From positions 26,102,001 through 26,166,000 of the forward strand of contig NC_083390.1 in assembly GCF_031755915.1 (NCBI RefSeq): DNA of 64,000 nucleotides, given 5' to 3'. Below the pieces are notes generated by a model. That model made no database searches, was not told where the DNA came from, and was given only the letters and a program-made list of their open reading frames with translations. Positions 1 through 13,989 of the stretch are shown here, one piece after another. Numbering within the stretch: position 1 is the first letter of the stretch; each line of letters begins with the position of its first letter. The position numbers and the translations under genes are program-made. This stretch comes from Ziziphus jujuba (Eukaryota > Streptophyta > Magnoliopsida > Rosales > Rhamnaceae).

Positions 1-844
1 TCATGAACTCAATGAATATCATTAATAGGACACTTAATCCATCCAAGGAAGAATCAAAAGCATCTAAAAAGGACTTTTACTGACAGCATCTCAATTTGGC
101 TGAAAATATACTGTTTAGCCTCTAACTTTGACTTTTCTTCTTGTTTGACTTATTCCAATCAATGTGCAACGTCTGGGAATCATTATTAATTGTATTTGGC
201 ATCCTAAATGGCATGTGGAAGCTGATTTGGAGCCCAAACAAGCTGGATATTGGTCAAAGATACCTTAGTGGACAAACTAGTCAACTAGTTTCCTAATTTG
301 GTTTCTACTTTTTGTTTTAGGAAATTACCTTCACTTTTTGGTTTTTATTTATTTATTTGCTGGAAAAATAAGTTTAGGAAATTATTATTTTATTATTTTC
401 ATTGTAAATTAATTAATTCCTACTTCATAATAAAGGAATTAATTAATCAAAATTAGATTAGGAAAGGAGGAGACTTTCGACCATATTAGAAATCTTCATT
501 GCATGGCCGGTTTTACCTATTGTAATTAGGGTTTATTTTGTTTTATCTTAACCTATAAAAAGGCTCATTTTTGAAGAATAACAGACCATTAATAATATTC
601 GGAATTTATTTTGTGAGATTGAATTTCTCGTTGTTCTTTTGAACACCTAAAACACCATTAGTGAATGAGTGTTTTAGTTTGACTTATCAATAGGATATCC
701 ATCACCTATTATGGTATGTTCATTATACGAAGGTTTCTAATCACAGGTTGGTTAAGGGTCAACGTGACCATTAGAACTTGAACATAATTAGATTCAGGCT
801 AATATAATATGGGTTTAGGCACAGGTCGTAGTAGGTTCGTATCA
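1..844 (+). repeat. 5' LTR of gypsy element G1 (left part missing)
   Basis: This stretch aligns with 4712-5550 near the other end of G1. It ends TTCGTATCA, the terminus found in the relative at 45177-46311, and is followed at once by the primer-binding site. Many mismatches with the partner LTR suggest an old insertion. Confidence 0.85.
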
Positions 845-846
845 TT

Positions 847-860
847 TGGTATAAGAGCCA
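847..860 (+). other. Primer-binding site of G1 (initiator tRNA-Met type)
   Basis: TGGTATAAGAGCCA lies two bases after the 5' LTR. It resembles the TGGTATCAGAGC motif complementary to the 3' end of plant initiator tRNA-Met, with one C-to-A change. G2 has the intact version in the same place. Confidence 0.75.
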
Positions 861-2002
861 AATTTTGTTCCGGTTTGATCGATCTTTATATGCTTTATTT
901 GTTTTTATGTTATTCTAAAATTTTAGCATTAGATTAAGGTTGCTTCTATTATCATAGACGTTCTACATTAAAAAAAGAAAAACAAAAAAACTCATTGCTA
1001 GTTAAATTAGGATTTCCTAGTTTTACCCTTCTTTTTTTTTGGTTCCTAGCTTGTTGGTTGTTTTGATCATTGTTCTTGTTAATTTTGGTTTTTGTTGATT
1101 TTTCCTTTGATGTTTTAGTCTTAAATATTTGCATTCATATATTAACAAAAAAAGAAAAAAAGAGGAAAAACCGAACGGATATAAAAAAGAAAAAAAAAAC
1201 TGCACAATTTGTATTTTGTTTTGGAGGTCACAGGTTTGGTGATTGTTTGGTGTTGGAATTGAAATTTTGAAGTTTATTCTTGATACTAAAGTTGCCTTAT
1301 GATCTGTGAGTAAAAAATAAAAATAAAAGAAGAAAAAGCCGAATAAAACAAAAAATTTCGGTTTGTTAAATTTGGTGTTGAAATTTGTTGCTGGACAATT
1401 TCTTGGTGCTGCTGGTTTGTTGATTATTTATTCAATATTTGGAGTTACTGGAGAATTATTTTTGTTGCTGGATATTTGAATTTTGGGTGTTGGAATTATT
1501 TGAATTTAAATTAGTTAAAGGATTTGATACAAAACTAGAATTACAAGAACAACAACCAACACTATTCTTTAATTTTGTTCGAATTGATTCTTGTTCGTGT
1601 TTGAAATTTTGTCTCTAAAATTTTATTCATGGATACTTAATTTTGTATCATCTAATCCAGCTCTTATTGATTCCAAAATTTTCTTGTAATTTGCCTTATT
1701 TTGCCTAAAAAAGCCAAAATTTAGGTATTTTAAATTCATTCGGTATTACTTATTTTTTTACTACTGTTTTGTTGATAAGTTTAATTAGAACATTCTTGTG
1801 ATCTAGTTTTTGTTTTGTGGGTGTTTTAATGAGAACTTTGAGATAATTATTTCAGTGGAAAAAGGCAAGAGTGTGTGAGCTTAAAAGAGGGTAAAAGCCG
1901 AAACTAGTGTGAAACAAAAGTGTCTAGACCTTGATTGAGTAAAACACATGAGGGAGTGATTTTTAGTGAGAATTTATTTTATTTTGCATTATTTATACTA
2001 AT
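861..2002 (+). other. Untranslated leader of G1
   Basis: About 1.1 kb of T-rich, A-tract-containing sequence lies between the primer-binding site and gag. The equivalent leader in G2 (46330-47504) aligns over its whole length. No coding potential is seen; the open frames here are short and A/T-run driven. Confidence 0.6.
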
Positions 2003-3652
2003 ATGGAAGACTCAAGGTTGAGGAGAGGAGATCCACCACTACGAATTAATGAAGAAGAATCCATAGGATTCCATGGTGATTCCCGAGCTACGAGGAGTGG
2101 TGATCAAACGGACATGAGGGCTGTCTTAGAACAATTGCAGTGGATGAATGCTCAATTTGACCGCATAAATCAAAGGATGGATAGAATAGAAACATCTCAT
2201 GGTGGATCAAATTTGAGGCAAAAGTTCCATGGAGGTTGAGGTTGAGGTCGAGGAGGCCGTGGACGACCTAGAGAGGAGTTTGAAGAGGAATATTTTGGAG
2301 ATAATTTCGAGGAAGGAATGGATGAAACACTTGCTGTCCAAGAGAGGATAGGCCATGGGAGGCATAGGAGAGAGGAGGTAGATGATGATCTTGGCAACAT
2401 CAAGGTAAAGATACCACCTTTCATGGGGAAAAGTGACCCGAAGGCTTCCTTGGAATGGGAGGAGCATATGGAGATGAACTTCGATTGTAACAACTATTCG
2501 GAGGCTAAGAAGGTGAAATTGGCAGCAATGGAATTTGGTCATTATGCACTCCAATGGTAGACCAATGAGCAAAACACCCGAAGGAGAGTAGGTGATGAAT
2601 TGATCACTACATGGCGACAAATGAAAGAAGCCATGAGGAAGCGATTTGTACCATCACACTATCATAGGTTGCTACACCAAAGGCTTCAATCTTTATCTCA
2701 AGGAAGTAGGTCCATGGAGGATTATTACAAGGAGATGTAGATGCTCATGATAAGGCTAAGCATGAATGAAGATAGAGAAGTAACCATGGCAAGGTTTCTT
2801 GGTGGTTTGAATTATGAGATAGCCAATCAACTAGAATTGCGACAATATGTGGAATTGGAGGAGATGTTGCATGTGGCTATTAAATTAGAGCATCAATTCA
2901 AGAGGAGAGGTGTAATCTCATGGTTTGGAGGAGTTACAAACAGCAGGAGGTCAAATCCAAGTGCTTGGAGAAGCAATCCCATCTATGATTCAAAGCCAAT
3001 ACTGAAACTATGTGAAGAAAGCTCCAATCGGCCAAAAAGGGAAGCCAAAGAATGAGGTAAAATCTGATCCTAAACCTTCAAGATCTAGAGAAATTATTTG
3101 TTTTAAGTGCCAGGGACGAGGACACATTGCTAGCCAATGCCCGAATGGAAGAATCATGGTGTTAAAGGACAATGGCGAGTTGGAGTCCGATAGTGATGAT
3201 GCTGAAATTGAGACCGAGCATGAAGAGGAAGGAATTGAAGATGAAGCCAAAACCCTAAGGGTTTCAAATTTTGATTTGAGCCTAGTTCCAAAGAGGGTCC
3301 TTACTGTATACAAAGATGAGGATCAAATTCAAATAGAAAACATCTTCCACATCCGATGCGAAATTCAAAGTTACACATGTAGTATGATCATAGATAGTGG
3401 GAGTTGTGCAAATGTAATTAGTAGCATGGTAGTTGATAAATTAAGCTTAACAACTATTAAACATCAAAAACCATATAGATTACAATGGCTTCATGATAAT
3501 GGAGAGATGAGAGTAAATAAGCAAGCCAAAGTAAAATTTAGCATAGATAAATATGTGGATGTTGTTTTGTGTGATATTGTGCCTATGCATGCCGGACATA
3601 TTCTATTAGGTAGACCACGGAAATTTGATAAAGATGCTACTCATTATGGTTG
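2003..3652 (+). pseudogene. gag-protease region of G1 (broken)
   Basis: The region starts at ATG 2003 (MEDSRLRRGDPPLRINEEES) and aligns with G2 gag. The gag core, around FMGKSDPKASLEWEEHMEMN, is interrupted by stops near 2237, 2558 and 2738 and by a frameshift near 3010-3055. From 3012 one frame stays open to 3653. It encodes a zinc knuckle CFKCQGRGHIASQC (CX2CX4HX4C, nucleic-acid binding) and then an aspartic protease with the active-site motif IIDSGSCANV. The protease Asp is intact here, unlike in G2. The frame ends early at TGA 3651-3653, where G2 reads on with CGA, a likely C-to-T nonsense change. Confidence 0.85.
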
Positions 3653-3653
3653 A

Positions 3654-4738
3654 GAAAATTGTATTGTTTTTAGATTTAAAGGTAAGAAGGTCAAGCTGGA
3701 GCCATTGACCTAGAAGGAGGTTTTTAGAGACCAACTACAAATGCAACAAAGGATGGAAGCCGAGAGGCTCAAAGAGAAGGCGAGTATGGCAGCAATGATT
3801 CCACCATCCATTCAAGAGGGGAAAGGTGAGCTTGCTGTCCAAGAGAAGTCCTCTAAAACCCAGGTTAAGTGGAAAAATTTTAACAAACCCGAGAGTGAGA
3901 CATTTGGAGAAAAAGCCAAGAGTGATGCAAAATTCAGTGAAACCTTGAGTGAGAAAGGAAAAATAAAAATTTTTATTTGAGTTTTGATAAAGCTATCTTG
4001 AGTAAAAATTCATTGCTGGTCATGAATTATAAAGATGCTTATTTAAAAATGCTTTTGTTGTATAGAACTTTATCTGCCTTGTTGAGACCTTTACTTTGTG
4101 GAAATTTGAAAATTATGAAGAGATTATTTGCTAACTTTAAAAAGTGTAATTTTAGCTATAATGAGCATGTATTTCTAGATTTTTTTATGCTAGTGTTTGA
4201 CCCAGGAGACTTGGTTTGGTTGCATTTACAAAAGGAGAGGTTTCCAAAACAAAGGAAGTCAAAGCTTATGCTGGTGGTGGATGGACCTTTTCAAGTTTTG
4301 GAGCAGATTAACGAAAATGCCTACAAACTTGATTTCATAGGTGAGTGTAATGTTAGTGCTAGATTTAATGTTGCTGATTTTTCTCCTTTTACTGCAGGTG
4401 ATGACTTTGACTTGAGGGGAAATCCTTTTGAAAAGGAGGGGAATGAAGATCGGACCGCACAGCCGACAACCTGCTGGGGTGCTGACCACATAAGGATGAA
4501 GATTGGACCGATCACTGGGGCTCAAACTAAGAGATTTATGAACAACCTAGATGCTTTTATATGGGGAGTAATTAATTCTCAGAAGGGCTTGGCAATATCT
4601 GAAGATACAAGACCCGTTTTAAGCATCCAAGTGGTGGAAGCCGATACGGGCCCAGGTAGTTGTTTTCATGCAAATTTGGAATCCGGGAAGCAAGGAATGG
4701 TTCCAAAACTTAATGAAATCAATGAATATCATAAATAG
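3654..4738 (+). pseudogene. Scrambled pol remnant of G1 ending inside the 3' LTR
   Basis: After the protease there is only a short collage of pol pieces. 3741-3980 matches the charged linker before the reverse transcriptase in G2. About 4060-4115 matches a piece of integrase (RTLSALLR). About 4118-4185 matches a piece of reverse transcriptase (RLFANFKKC). From about 4190 the integrase C-terminal part follows ([16 protein letters not shown]). An integrase piece therefore lies before an RT piece, reversed from the normal order. The frame continues to 4738, about 295 bp past the LTR start at 4444, as it does in G2. Confidence 0.8.
4431..4443 (+). other. Polypurine tract of G1
   Basis: GAAAAGGAGGGGAA-like purine run directly before the 3' LTR start (TGAAGATC). 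It matches the tract before the G2 3' LTR and would prime plus-strand DNA synthesis. Confidence 0.7.
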
Positions 4739-5550
4739 GATATAGAATCCAGCCAAGGTAGAATCAAAAGCATCTAAAAAGGATTTGTACAGATAGCATC
4801 TCAATTTGGCATAAAATGTGCTGTTTAGCCGTTGACTTTGACTTTTCTTCTTGTTTGAGTTATTCCAATCAAAGGGCAACATCTGGGAATCATTATTAAT
4901 CATATTTGGCATCCTACATGGCATATGGAAGCTGATTTGGAGCCCAAACAAGCTGTAGATTGGTCAAAAGATACCTTAGTGGTCAAACTAGTCAAGTAGT
5001 TTCCTAATTTGGTTTCTACTTTTTGTTTTAGGAAATTACCTTTACTTTTTTGTTTTTATTTATTTATTTGCTGGAAAAATAAGTTTAGAAAATTATTATT
5101 TTATTATTTTCATTGTAAATTAATTAATTCATAATTCATAATAAAGGAATTAATTAATCAAAATTAAATTAGGAAAGGAGGAGACTTTCGACCATATTAG
5201 AAATCTTCATTGCATGGCTGGTTTTACCTATTGTAATTAGGGTTTATTTTGTTTTCTCTTCACCTATAAAAGGGCTTGTTTTTGAGGAAGAACACACCAT
5301 TAATAATATTCAGAATTTATTTTGTGAGATTGAATTTCTTTTTATTCTCTTGAACACCTAAAACACCATTAGTGAATGAGTGTTTTAGTTTGACTTATCA
5401 ATAGGATATCCATCACCTATTTTGGCCTCTTCATTATACCATGGTTTCTAATCACTGGTTAGGGGTCAAGGTGACCATTAGAACTTGAACATAATTAGAT
5501 CTAGGCTAATATAATATAGGTTTAGGTGCAAGTCGTCCTAGTTTCGTATA
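4444..5550 (+). repeat. 3' LTR of gypsy element G1
   Basis: Starts TGAAGATCGG after the purine tract and ends TTCGTATA against plastid sequence that begins AGATCCC at 5551. The length, about 1.1 kb, fits the 1135 bp LTR of G2. The expected terminal TATCA is altered. The first roughly 295 bp also encode the C-terminus of pol. Confidence 0.85.
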
Positions 5551-6148
5551 AGATCCCTTGTTTCACTCCGATAGTATAATAAATCGAGTCAATGTAGAGG
5601 AAATGAATACATTTCTATACTATTAAGTAAGTGAAATATATAGACCATGCTTCGAGATCATGTCACATCACTTCAATTATTCTTTCTACTGGATCTCACA
5701 GGGCTTATTCATACACGACATGATCGAATCTCATCATAGAAAATATTCGCTTCAAACAAACCAGCCTATACCTTTGTATGGGGCTTACGTGGTGGCTAGA
5801 AGAAAGACATATTTTTTTTATTTTAGTTGTGAATTCAAATGTGGCAGATAAGGGCATATATTTTGCATGGCCCAATCAATAGTTCAAGTCACACACTCCC
5901 ATAATCCATTTTATCTTCAAAAAATTCACTTCAACTATGAGTGTCAAACAAATAAAATTAATACATTATTACATATTTACGGAGTTGAAGAGAAATATCC
6001 AAATATATGTCTTATTCGTTTAAATAAGACATATTTGTAGCAATGAAATACTATTGGTCCTACCCCAATTGATAAATGATTGATTAAAAATAGGTATGAT
6101 ATAATATATTTTTAATATTATTTACATTATAAATTACATTACATTATA
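5551..6148 (-). other. petB-petD spacer and start of petD intron, decayed
   Basis: This stretch is the reverse complement of about 60742-61335 and corresponds to the plastid petB 3' flank running into petD. The open frame 5660-5851 has a mirror frame at 61009-61230 in the other arm, but both lie in non-coding spacer or intron. No gene is supported. Confidence 0.7.
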
Positions 6149-8678
<2,530 letters not shown>

Positions 8679-8794
8679 TATAGAAAAAAAGAAATTTCAC
8701 GATCGAACTACCAAAATAGAATGGGGTAAAAATCAGAGACCTAAATGCTTCACTTTGTATTGAAAAGCTAGTTACTAGTTCTTGTGAATCTAAT

Positions 8795-9001
8795 TCATTC
8801 CAATAAAATGGAAGAAGTGTAAATCTCGAAAATAATAGACAGGAATACCATAAAAAGGGCCATTGTGATACGCATCAAAGGAGTAGTTCCCCACACAGGA
8901 GCTACTTTACCGTATTCTGAATTCAATGGTTTCAATAAACTCCCTACAGCAGTTCTTCTTGGACCAGATCTAGAAATACTCTCAACGGTTTGTGTAGTCA
9001 T
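8795..9001 (-). pseudogene. psbH: psbH, photosystem II 10 kDa phosphoprotein (nearly intact frame)
   Basis: psbH is a small thylakoid PSII subunit with an N-terminal phosphorylation region and one membrane span. The frame reads [20 protein letters not shown], then [14 protein letters not shown] and a hydrophobic span [14 protein letters not shown]. It ends early at SSILLE, a few residues short of the usual end, because the tail is altered. Substitutions such as ITM for the usual VAM are shared with the other copy at 59003-59175. It is part of a NUPT and is not expected to be expressed. Confidence 0.88.
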
Positions 9002-9105
9002 AAATCGTATTTTATCTTCATTCAGATATGTTGACTTTGTATACCATTTTGTTGTAAATAAATGATCTTATCATAGACCCATTGTGGTCTTGAAACTATA
9101 TAATA

Positions 9106-9237
9106 ATGGAAACAGCAACCCTAGTTGCCATCTTTATATCGAGTTTACTTATAAGTTTTACTGGGTACGCCTTATATACTCCTTTTAGGCAACCCTATCA
9201 ACAACTAAGAGATCCATTCGAGGAGCACGGAGACTAG
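9106..9237 (+). CDS. psbN: psbN, photosystem II assembly factor (intact 43-codon frame in NUPT)
   Basis: psbN lies between psbH and psbT on the opposite strand, as in plastomes, and is needed for PSII assembly. The frame is full length (43 residues): [20 protein letters not shown], one membrane span, then [20 protein letters not shown]. No stop or frameshift is present, whereas the copy at 58770-58901 has a CAA-to-TAA stop. Survival is probably chance given its small size. No nuclear promoter or transit peptide is visible. Confidence 0.9.
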   Translation: METATLVAIFISSLLISFTGYALYTPFRQPYQQLRDPFEEHGD

Positions 9238-9298
9238 TTGAAGTAATGAGCCTCTCAATATTGGGAGGCTCATTACTTTCTATTGAGATAATGAAAAA

Positions 9299-9406
9299 TC
9301 ATTTCACCTTTTTAGTTGGAATTTTAGGTGGTTCTCAAAAAAAGATAGCTAAAAAAATTATTCCTAAAGTTGAGACTAAGAGGAATGTATAAACCAATGC
9401 TTCCAT
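9299..9406 (-). CDS. psbT: psbT, photosystem II small subunit T (intact frame in NUPT)
   Basis: psbT is a single-span PSII subunit at the dimer interface. The 35-residue frame starts [15 protein letters not shown], has IIFLAIFF in the span and ends in a lysine-rich tail with TGA at 9299-9301. Length and start match the family. It lies between psbN and psbB in plastome order. The frame is open but sits in a decayed plastid insertion, so function is unlikely. Confidence 0.88.
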
Positions 9407-9553
9407 AGATTCGATCGTGGTTTAAATACAATTATAGCTTCCATACCTGTTTATTTGGGATCGTCTCCCATATAAAGAAAGAGCAAGAGTCAAAGAAAAG
9501 GTACTGATTCAAATCAAGATTTATCTAGTACCCTAATCAAACACAATATTCTA

Positions 9554-10200
9554 TTAGATTACTTGTCTTCTTGTAGTTGGATCTTCAAGTTTCTAGAATG
9601 CTCCAAATTTTATTTGAGCATCCAAATTGGGGTCAATACCAGTAAAAACATCTTTGAACAAGGTTCTAGCACCATGCCAAATGTGTCCAAAGAAAAAGAG
9701 CAAAGCAAATGAAGCATGTCCAAAAGTAAACCAACCCCCGGACTGCTATGAAAAACACCCTCGGATTTCAAAGTAGCACGATGTAATTCAAAATTTTCAC
9801 CCAATTGAGCACGTCTAGCATATTTTTTCACGGTAGCGGGATCACTGTAACTGACTCCAATGAGTTCTCCGCCATAGAACTCAACAGTTACACCTACTTG
9901 TTCGACATTGTATTTCGATTCTACCCTTATAAAAGGAACATTGGCTTTCACAATTCTGTCTCCGTCTACTAAAACAATCGGAAATGTTTCAAAAAAAGTA
10001 GGCATACGACATACAAAAAGTTCACAACCCTCTTTATCTCTAAAAATAGGGTGTCTTAACCACCCAACAACAATTCCATCCCCATTGTCCATTGAGTCCG
10101 CTTTGAATAATCCCCCCTTTGCTGGATTATTGCTGGATTTTAGGAATTTTAGACAAAGCTTTGGATAAACTTTGATTTTTGGCTAGCCCAGCACCAACTC
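9554..10200 (-). pseudogene. psbB: psbB 3' fragment, CP47 of photosystem II (pseudogene)
   Basis: This is the C-terminal part of the chlorophyll-binding antenna CP47. It runs from about SAGLAENQSLSEAW near 10200 to RRQVI before the stop at 9554-9556. Readable pieces include [20 protein letters not shown] and [20 protein letters not shown]. Lesions: a short deletion after LSKIPK (the LAFYDYIG part is lost), a frameshift after HSSP, and an in-frame TAG in place of Gln in GAFQKL. The copy at 57641-58429 has a stop (TAA) at the same Gln codon. The block joins psbK-flanking DNA near 10200. Confidence 0.9.
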
Positions 10201-10650
10201 ATCAAGTAAGCATTACACAATCTTCAAAATTATTATTTAGGAAAAAAGAGAATATATTCGCTATTTTATTTTAGACTGCATATCCTACTCTTTTTATTTT
10301 GTATTTTGACACCAAGAAATAAAGTTTTTTTTAGAAATAGAAAATGAAATTTTCAAAAACTTCATTTGTAATATTTATAATATAAGTGGATAAGTGGAGT
10401 TTTTCATTACTGAATTTTTTTTTTCATACCCACAATTTGACATTGTGAGTACTCCAATAAGGCCTTTCAATGGAAAAAAGGTCATAATAAGGAAATGGGT
10501 TGATCCAGATTTCTCGCGGCTGTACAAAAATTTCAATATTGGAATCGAGAGTTCATACTCTAAAACTTATCTAATCTTATCAGGCTTTATGTTAGATTTT
10601 TTATTTTTTTTTGAATCAATCATGAATTTGGCGAGGACTTCTTAAAGATC
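10201..10650. other. Plastid spacer beside psbK (no gene seen)
   Basis: AT-rich spacer corresponding to the psbI-psbK side. The open frame at 10394-10645 is low complexity and matches no plastid protein I recognise. Confidence 0.5.
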
Positions 10651-10835
10651 TCATCGAAAACTTACAGCAACTGCCAAACAAAAGCTAAGAGAAAAAATAG
10701 CACAGTTATTACTCGCATAACATCTATGATTGGATTCAAAAAAGCATAGGCCTCTGGTAATTTGGCGACCAAAAAACCATTTGAATAAAGGGCAGAATTA
10801 AGACAGATCCAGATCAAACTAAATATATTAAGCAT
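10651..10835 (-). pseudogene. psbK: psbK, photosystem II subunit K (one-base deletion)
   Basis: The reading frame starts [20 protein letters not shown] at 10835 and continues through [16 protein letters not shown], the membrane part of this small PSII core subunit. One base is missing near the C-terminus: VWQ is followed by a shifted stop instead of AAVSFR. The span is 185 bp where 186 is usual. The order psbK(-) then trnQ(+) is the inverted plastome order. Confidence 0.88.
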
Positions 10836-11180
10836 AACGAATATTTTGTTATTTTTGTTATTGAAGATAATTGTATTATTTTGATTGAGTTATTAATAGA
10901 AGGGAAAATGAATAAAACTAAATAAGATAGACCCTAAAAACCTTCTTTAATTTGAACTCCTTTAATAAAAAATCCTTCAATTCTCAAATCAAAAGACAAT
11001 AGAATAAATCATACTTTCATACAATATCTTAATTGAATTCTATGTAATGATCAATAAATTCAACTTAATTCTGTATTAACACATCTTAAAATTCTAGCAA
11101 CAATCTATATATTTTATAGATATTTATACTGGAGTTGACGAACAACCAATACCAATATTAGTGTTTATTAGGGTCGAATA

Positions 11181-11252
11181 GAGGGCGTGGCCAAGTGGTA
11201 AGGCAACAGGTTTTGGTCCCGCTATTCGAAGGTTTGAATCCTTCCGTCCCAA
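11181..11252 (+). tRNA. trnQ-UUG: trnQ-UUG, glutamine tRNA (plastid-derived, probably non-functional)
   Basis: 72 bases match plastid trnQ. The D-arm GGCCAAGTGGTAAGGC, the anticodon loop with TTG, and the T-arm GGTTTGAATCC (normally GGTTCGAATCC) are all visible. The first pairs of the acceptor stem are changed (GA for TG). The CG-to-TG change in the T-loop is typical of NUPT decay. Confidence 0.85.
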
Positions 11253-12167
11253 AGCATGCCCAACCCATTATAGCGTTATAATATATATAATGCTATACTT
11301 CAGAAAAAGATTGCCTTTTAAAATAAAACACCTTTCTGTTTAAGAGTATAATATTGGAGTGGAAAAATTTTATTAGTATTCTTAATAATTCTTCTTTGAA
11401 TTATATCTTTTTCACAAACTGAATCGTGTTCAAATAACACGCAGATATAATTGGATCCATTTGTGATCCCTAAATGTTAAATATTTAACATAAAATATCT
11501 ATAATTCCTTTCAGTAACATTTTTTTAGTCTATCTGTATAGGGGGCCCATATTATTTTTATTTCGATTCCAATTTTAGAAATCAGTATGAAATAAAAACA
11601 ACCTTACCTTACACCAGTCTTTATCCACTAGTTCACTAAAAAAATAAATTGGATTTTTTAGCTATCTAGTTTTTTAATCATTGATTGTTTAATACAAATA
11701 TGGGTTTCTCTTAGGATGCTAAAATGTGGTCCTTACTTTAAAATTTTATTCAAATAATGATCTTGAGTCCGGAAATTTTTCAATTACTTAAATCTTTTTG
11801 ATGATTTCTTATGAGTTCGAAGTACTCGAAGAAGTGTGAAATTGGTAAATTTATCCTATCACTATCAAGTTACTCGAAGGTGCAGATTCAAAAAGAAATT
11901 TTTTTATTTTATTCATGGTATTCATATTTTATTTATATTTTATTATATTAAATAAATAAAAAATGAAATAAAATATATGTTAAAATAAATATTTGTATTG
12001 GGTGTTGGGGATTAAACTGAATTTGTTTTGAGACTTCGTTAGAACCTAGCCATTCATATTTTCATATAGAAAGAAAAAGTATAGATTACTATGTACCGAC
12101 CGAACCAATGACTATTCATGATTCCATAATTGAATCAATTACATACTGGTTCCAAACTAAAGGTGTT
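11253..12167. other. trnQ-rps16 spacer (no gene seen)
   Basis: AT-rich plastid spacer with A/T runs. No coding frame or RNA gene recognised. Confidence 0.6.
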
Positions 12168-13298
12168 ATGGTAAAACTTCATTTAGAAAGATCGGTAGAA
12201 AGCAACGTGCAACTTGAAGGACACGATCCATTGTGGATTCTTACATCCGCCATATTTTACTACATAGGAATTATAGATGAATGAAAGTGCTCTTGACTCG
12301 ACATCGTTTCTTCTGTTTCAATAGAAGTCTCATTTTTTTTTTTTTGTTGGGGCGTGATGTAAATCGTACATGATGGAGCTCGAGTAAAAAGTATTGATTC
12401 ATTTCTTGGAGGCAAGAACCTAGGGTTAGTATTAATCAATAAATTGGGACAATTTCATAAATATATTTGTAAATATATTTTCATATATAAATCAAAAGGA
12501 TCCAATTCAAGCAAGTTTCAAATTCAAAATTCCAATTTTTTGGAATTGGTAAAACTTTTTCAATCAAATCAAAAGTGTATTACATAAGAATCACTCAATC
12601 GTATGATTCTTTGATAGAAAGAAATCATAAAAAAAGGGTATGTTGCTGCCATTTTGAAACGATTCAAAATCACCGAAGTAATGTATAAACCCAATGATTC
12701 AAGGCAAAGATAAAGGATCCTGGAACAATGAAATACTGCTTTCGATTGTCCCAATAACTAGATCAGAGTCCAGAATCAAAGAGACAGACAAAAGGGAGGT
12801 TAGGGAATACTCAATAAATGAAATGCTTAAAAGGTTTCCTTGAGTTATTTGAGAGTTATCCAACTTGAGTTATGAGGGTGCAAATTGTAAATATGAATAA
12901 TTTTTTTGGTGGAGGAAAGAATAAATATTTAAATCATAGTCTAGTTGATTTGATGATTTTATGGATATATTTGACCTTATCATTTTATACATAGATATAA
13001 TTTACAATTTTCTTGAGCCATACGAGGAGAAAACTTCTTATACGTTTCTAAGGGGGGGTGGGGATTGTTCATCTATCCCAATGAGCCATTTATCAAATCA
13101 TTGCAATTGATGTTTGATCCAGAAGAGAAGGAAGAGATCTTCGAAAAATGAGTTTTTATGACCCCGATAAAGAATCATACCCATTTAAATGTTCCTGCTA
13201 TTCTATATTTCCTTGAAAAAGCCGCTCAGCCTACAGGAACTGTTCATGATATTTCAAAGAAAGCGGGGGTTTTTACAGAACTTACCCTTAATCACTAA
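12168..13298 (+). pseudogene. rps16: rps16, plastid ribosomal protein S16 (pseudogene with group II intron)
   Basis: Exon 1 is 12168-12206 (ATGGTAAAACTTC...AAGCAAC), one base short of the usual 40. The intron begins GTGCAACTTG, where GTGCGAC is the group II consensus. Exon 2 is about 13083-13298. Its readable parts are [30 protein letters not shown] and [17 protein letters not shown] replaces Arg (CGA) in exon 2, an extra C shifts the frame near 13164, and the C-terminus stops early at LNH. Confidence 0.88.
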
Positions 13299-13989
13299 AC
13301 AATAGTCAATTAATGAAATATATCAAAATGAAATATATAAGAAATATATAAATAAAGAAGGTGCAGATCACTTGTAGAGAGCTCTATATAGTCTTTTCTC
13401 TGCTATTCTCTTTTAATTTGTTATTCCTACTTTCGACTTTGGGTATTACCATTAATGGTAATGGGGGTTAGTTGGATTTCTATGAACAAATAAAAAGGGG
13501 GACTAAGCTTTTTTCTTTTACTTATATTGATTGATTGACTAAATTCGAGCTTTTTTCTACTTCTTTTTTTTTTTTCGTTATTACTTTTTTCTTACATCTA
13601 CATCCCTTATTTGTCTATATGTCGATTAGCTATGTAGTGCCAATTCAACACAAATCCTTATTTTTTTAATTTAAATTTATAATATTTTATTTTTTTCTAG
13701 TTCTCCATTGTATTAATTTCTCAAATACTCATATTGACAATAGTGTATCGAATAAATATAATTCGATCATGGATAAATGGATCTATATTTGTTTGTGCCA
13801 TAGATTTGATTTCATTCAAGGAATGGTTCATTGGATTTTCTATAATACAAGAAGTTTTTTCTTTTTTTTGTATGATACAATTTGTTTTTCCATTTCAAAT
13901 TCAATGTTGTGATTACGCCGTGCAAATCAGCCTCTTTATTTATTTTATTGGGATTCTGATTGTATCTACACATTCTAATAATTTTATTC
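13299..13989. other. rps16-trnK spacer (no gene seen)
   Basis: AT-rich plastid spacer with long T runs. The open frame at 13734-14036 overlaps the trnK 5' exon and is not a gene. Confidence 0.6.

Larger units (their letters stand above)
1..5550 (+). mobile_element. Ty3/gypsy LTR retrotransposon G1, decayed and internally deleted
   Basis: A gypsy element runs left to right: partial 5' LTR, primer-binding site, leader, gag, protease, pol remnants, polypurine tract, 3' LTR. It belongs to the same family as the more complete element at 45177-53415, because leader, gag, protease and LTR all align. Most of the reverse transcriptase, RNase H and integrase is missing, so it could only have moved with helper proteins. 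Gag is split by stops at several points. By position against the 3' LTR, about 268 bp of the 5' LTR lie outside the window. Its right end abuts plastid DNA. Confidence 0.9.
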
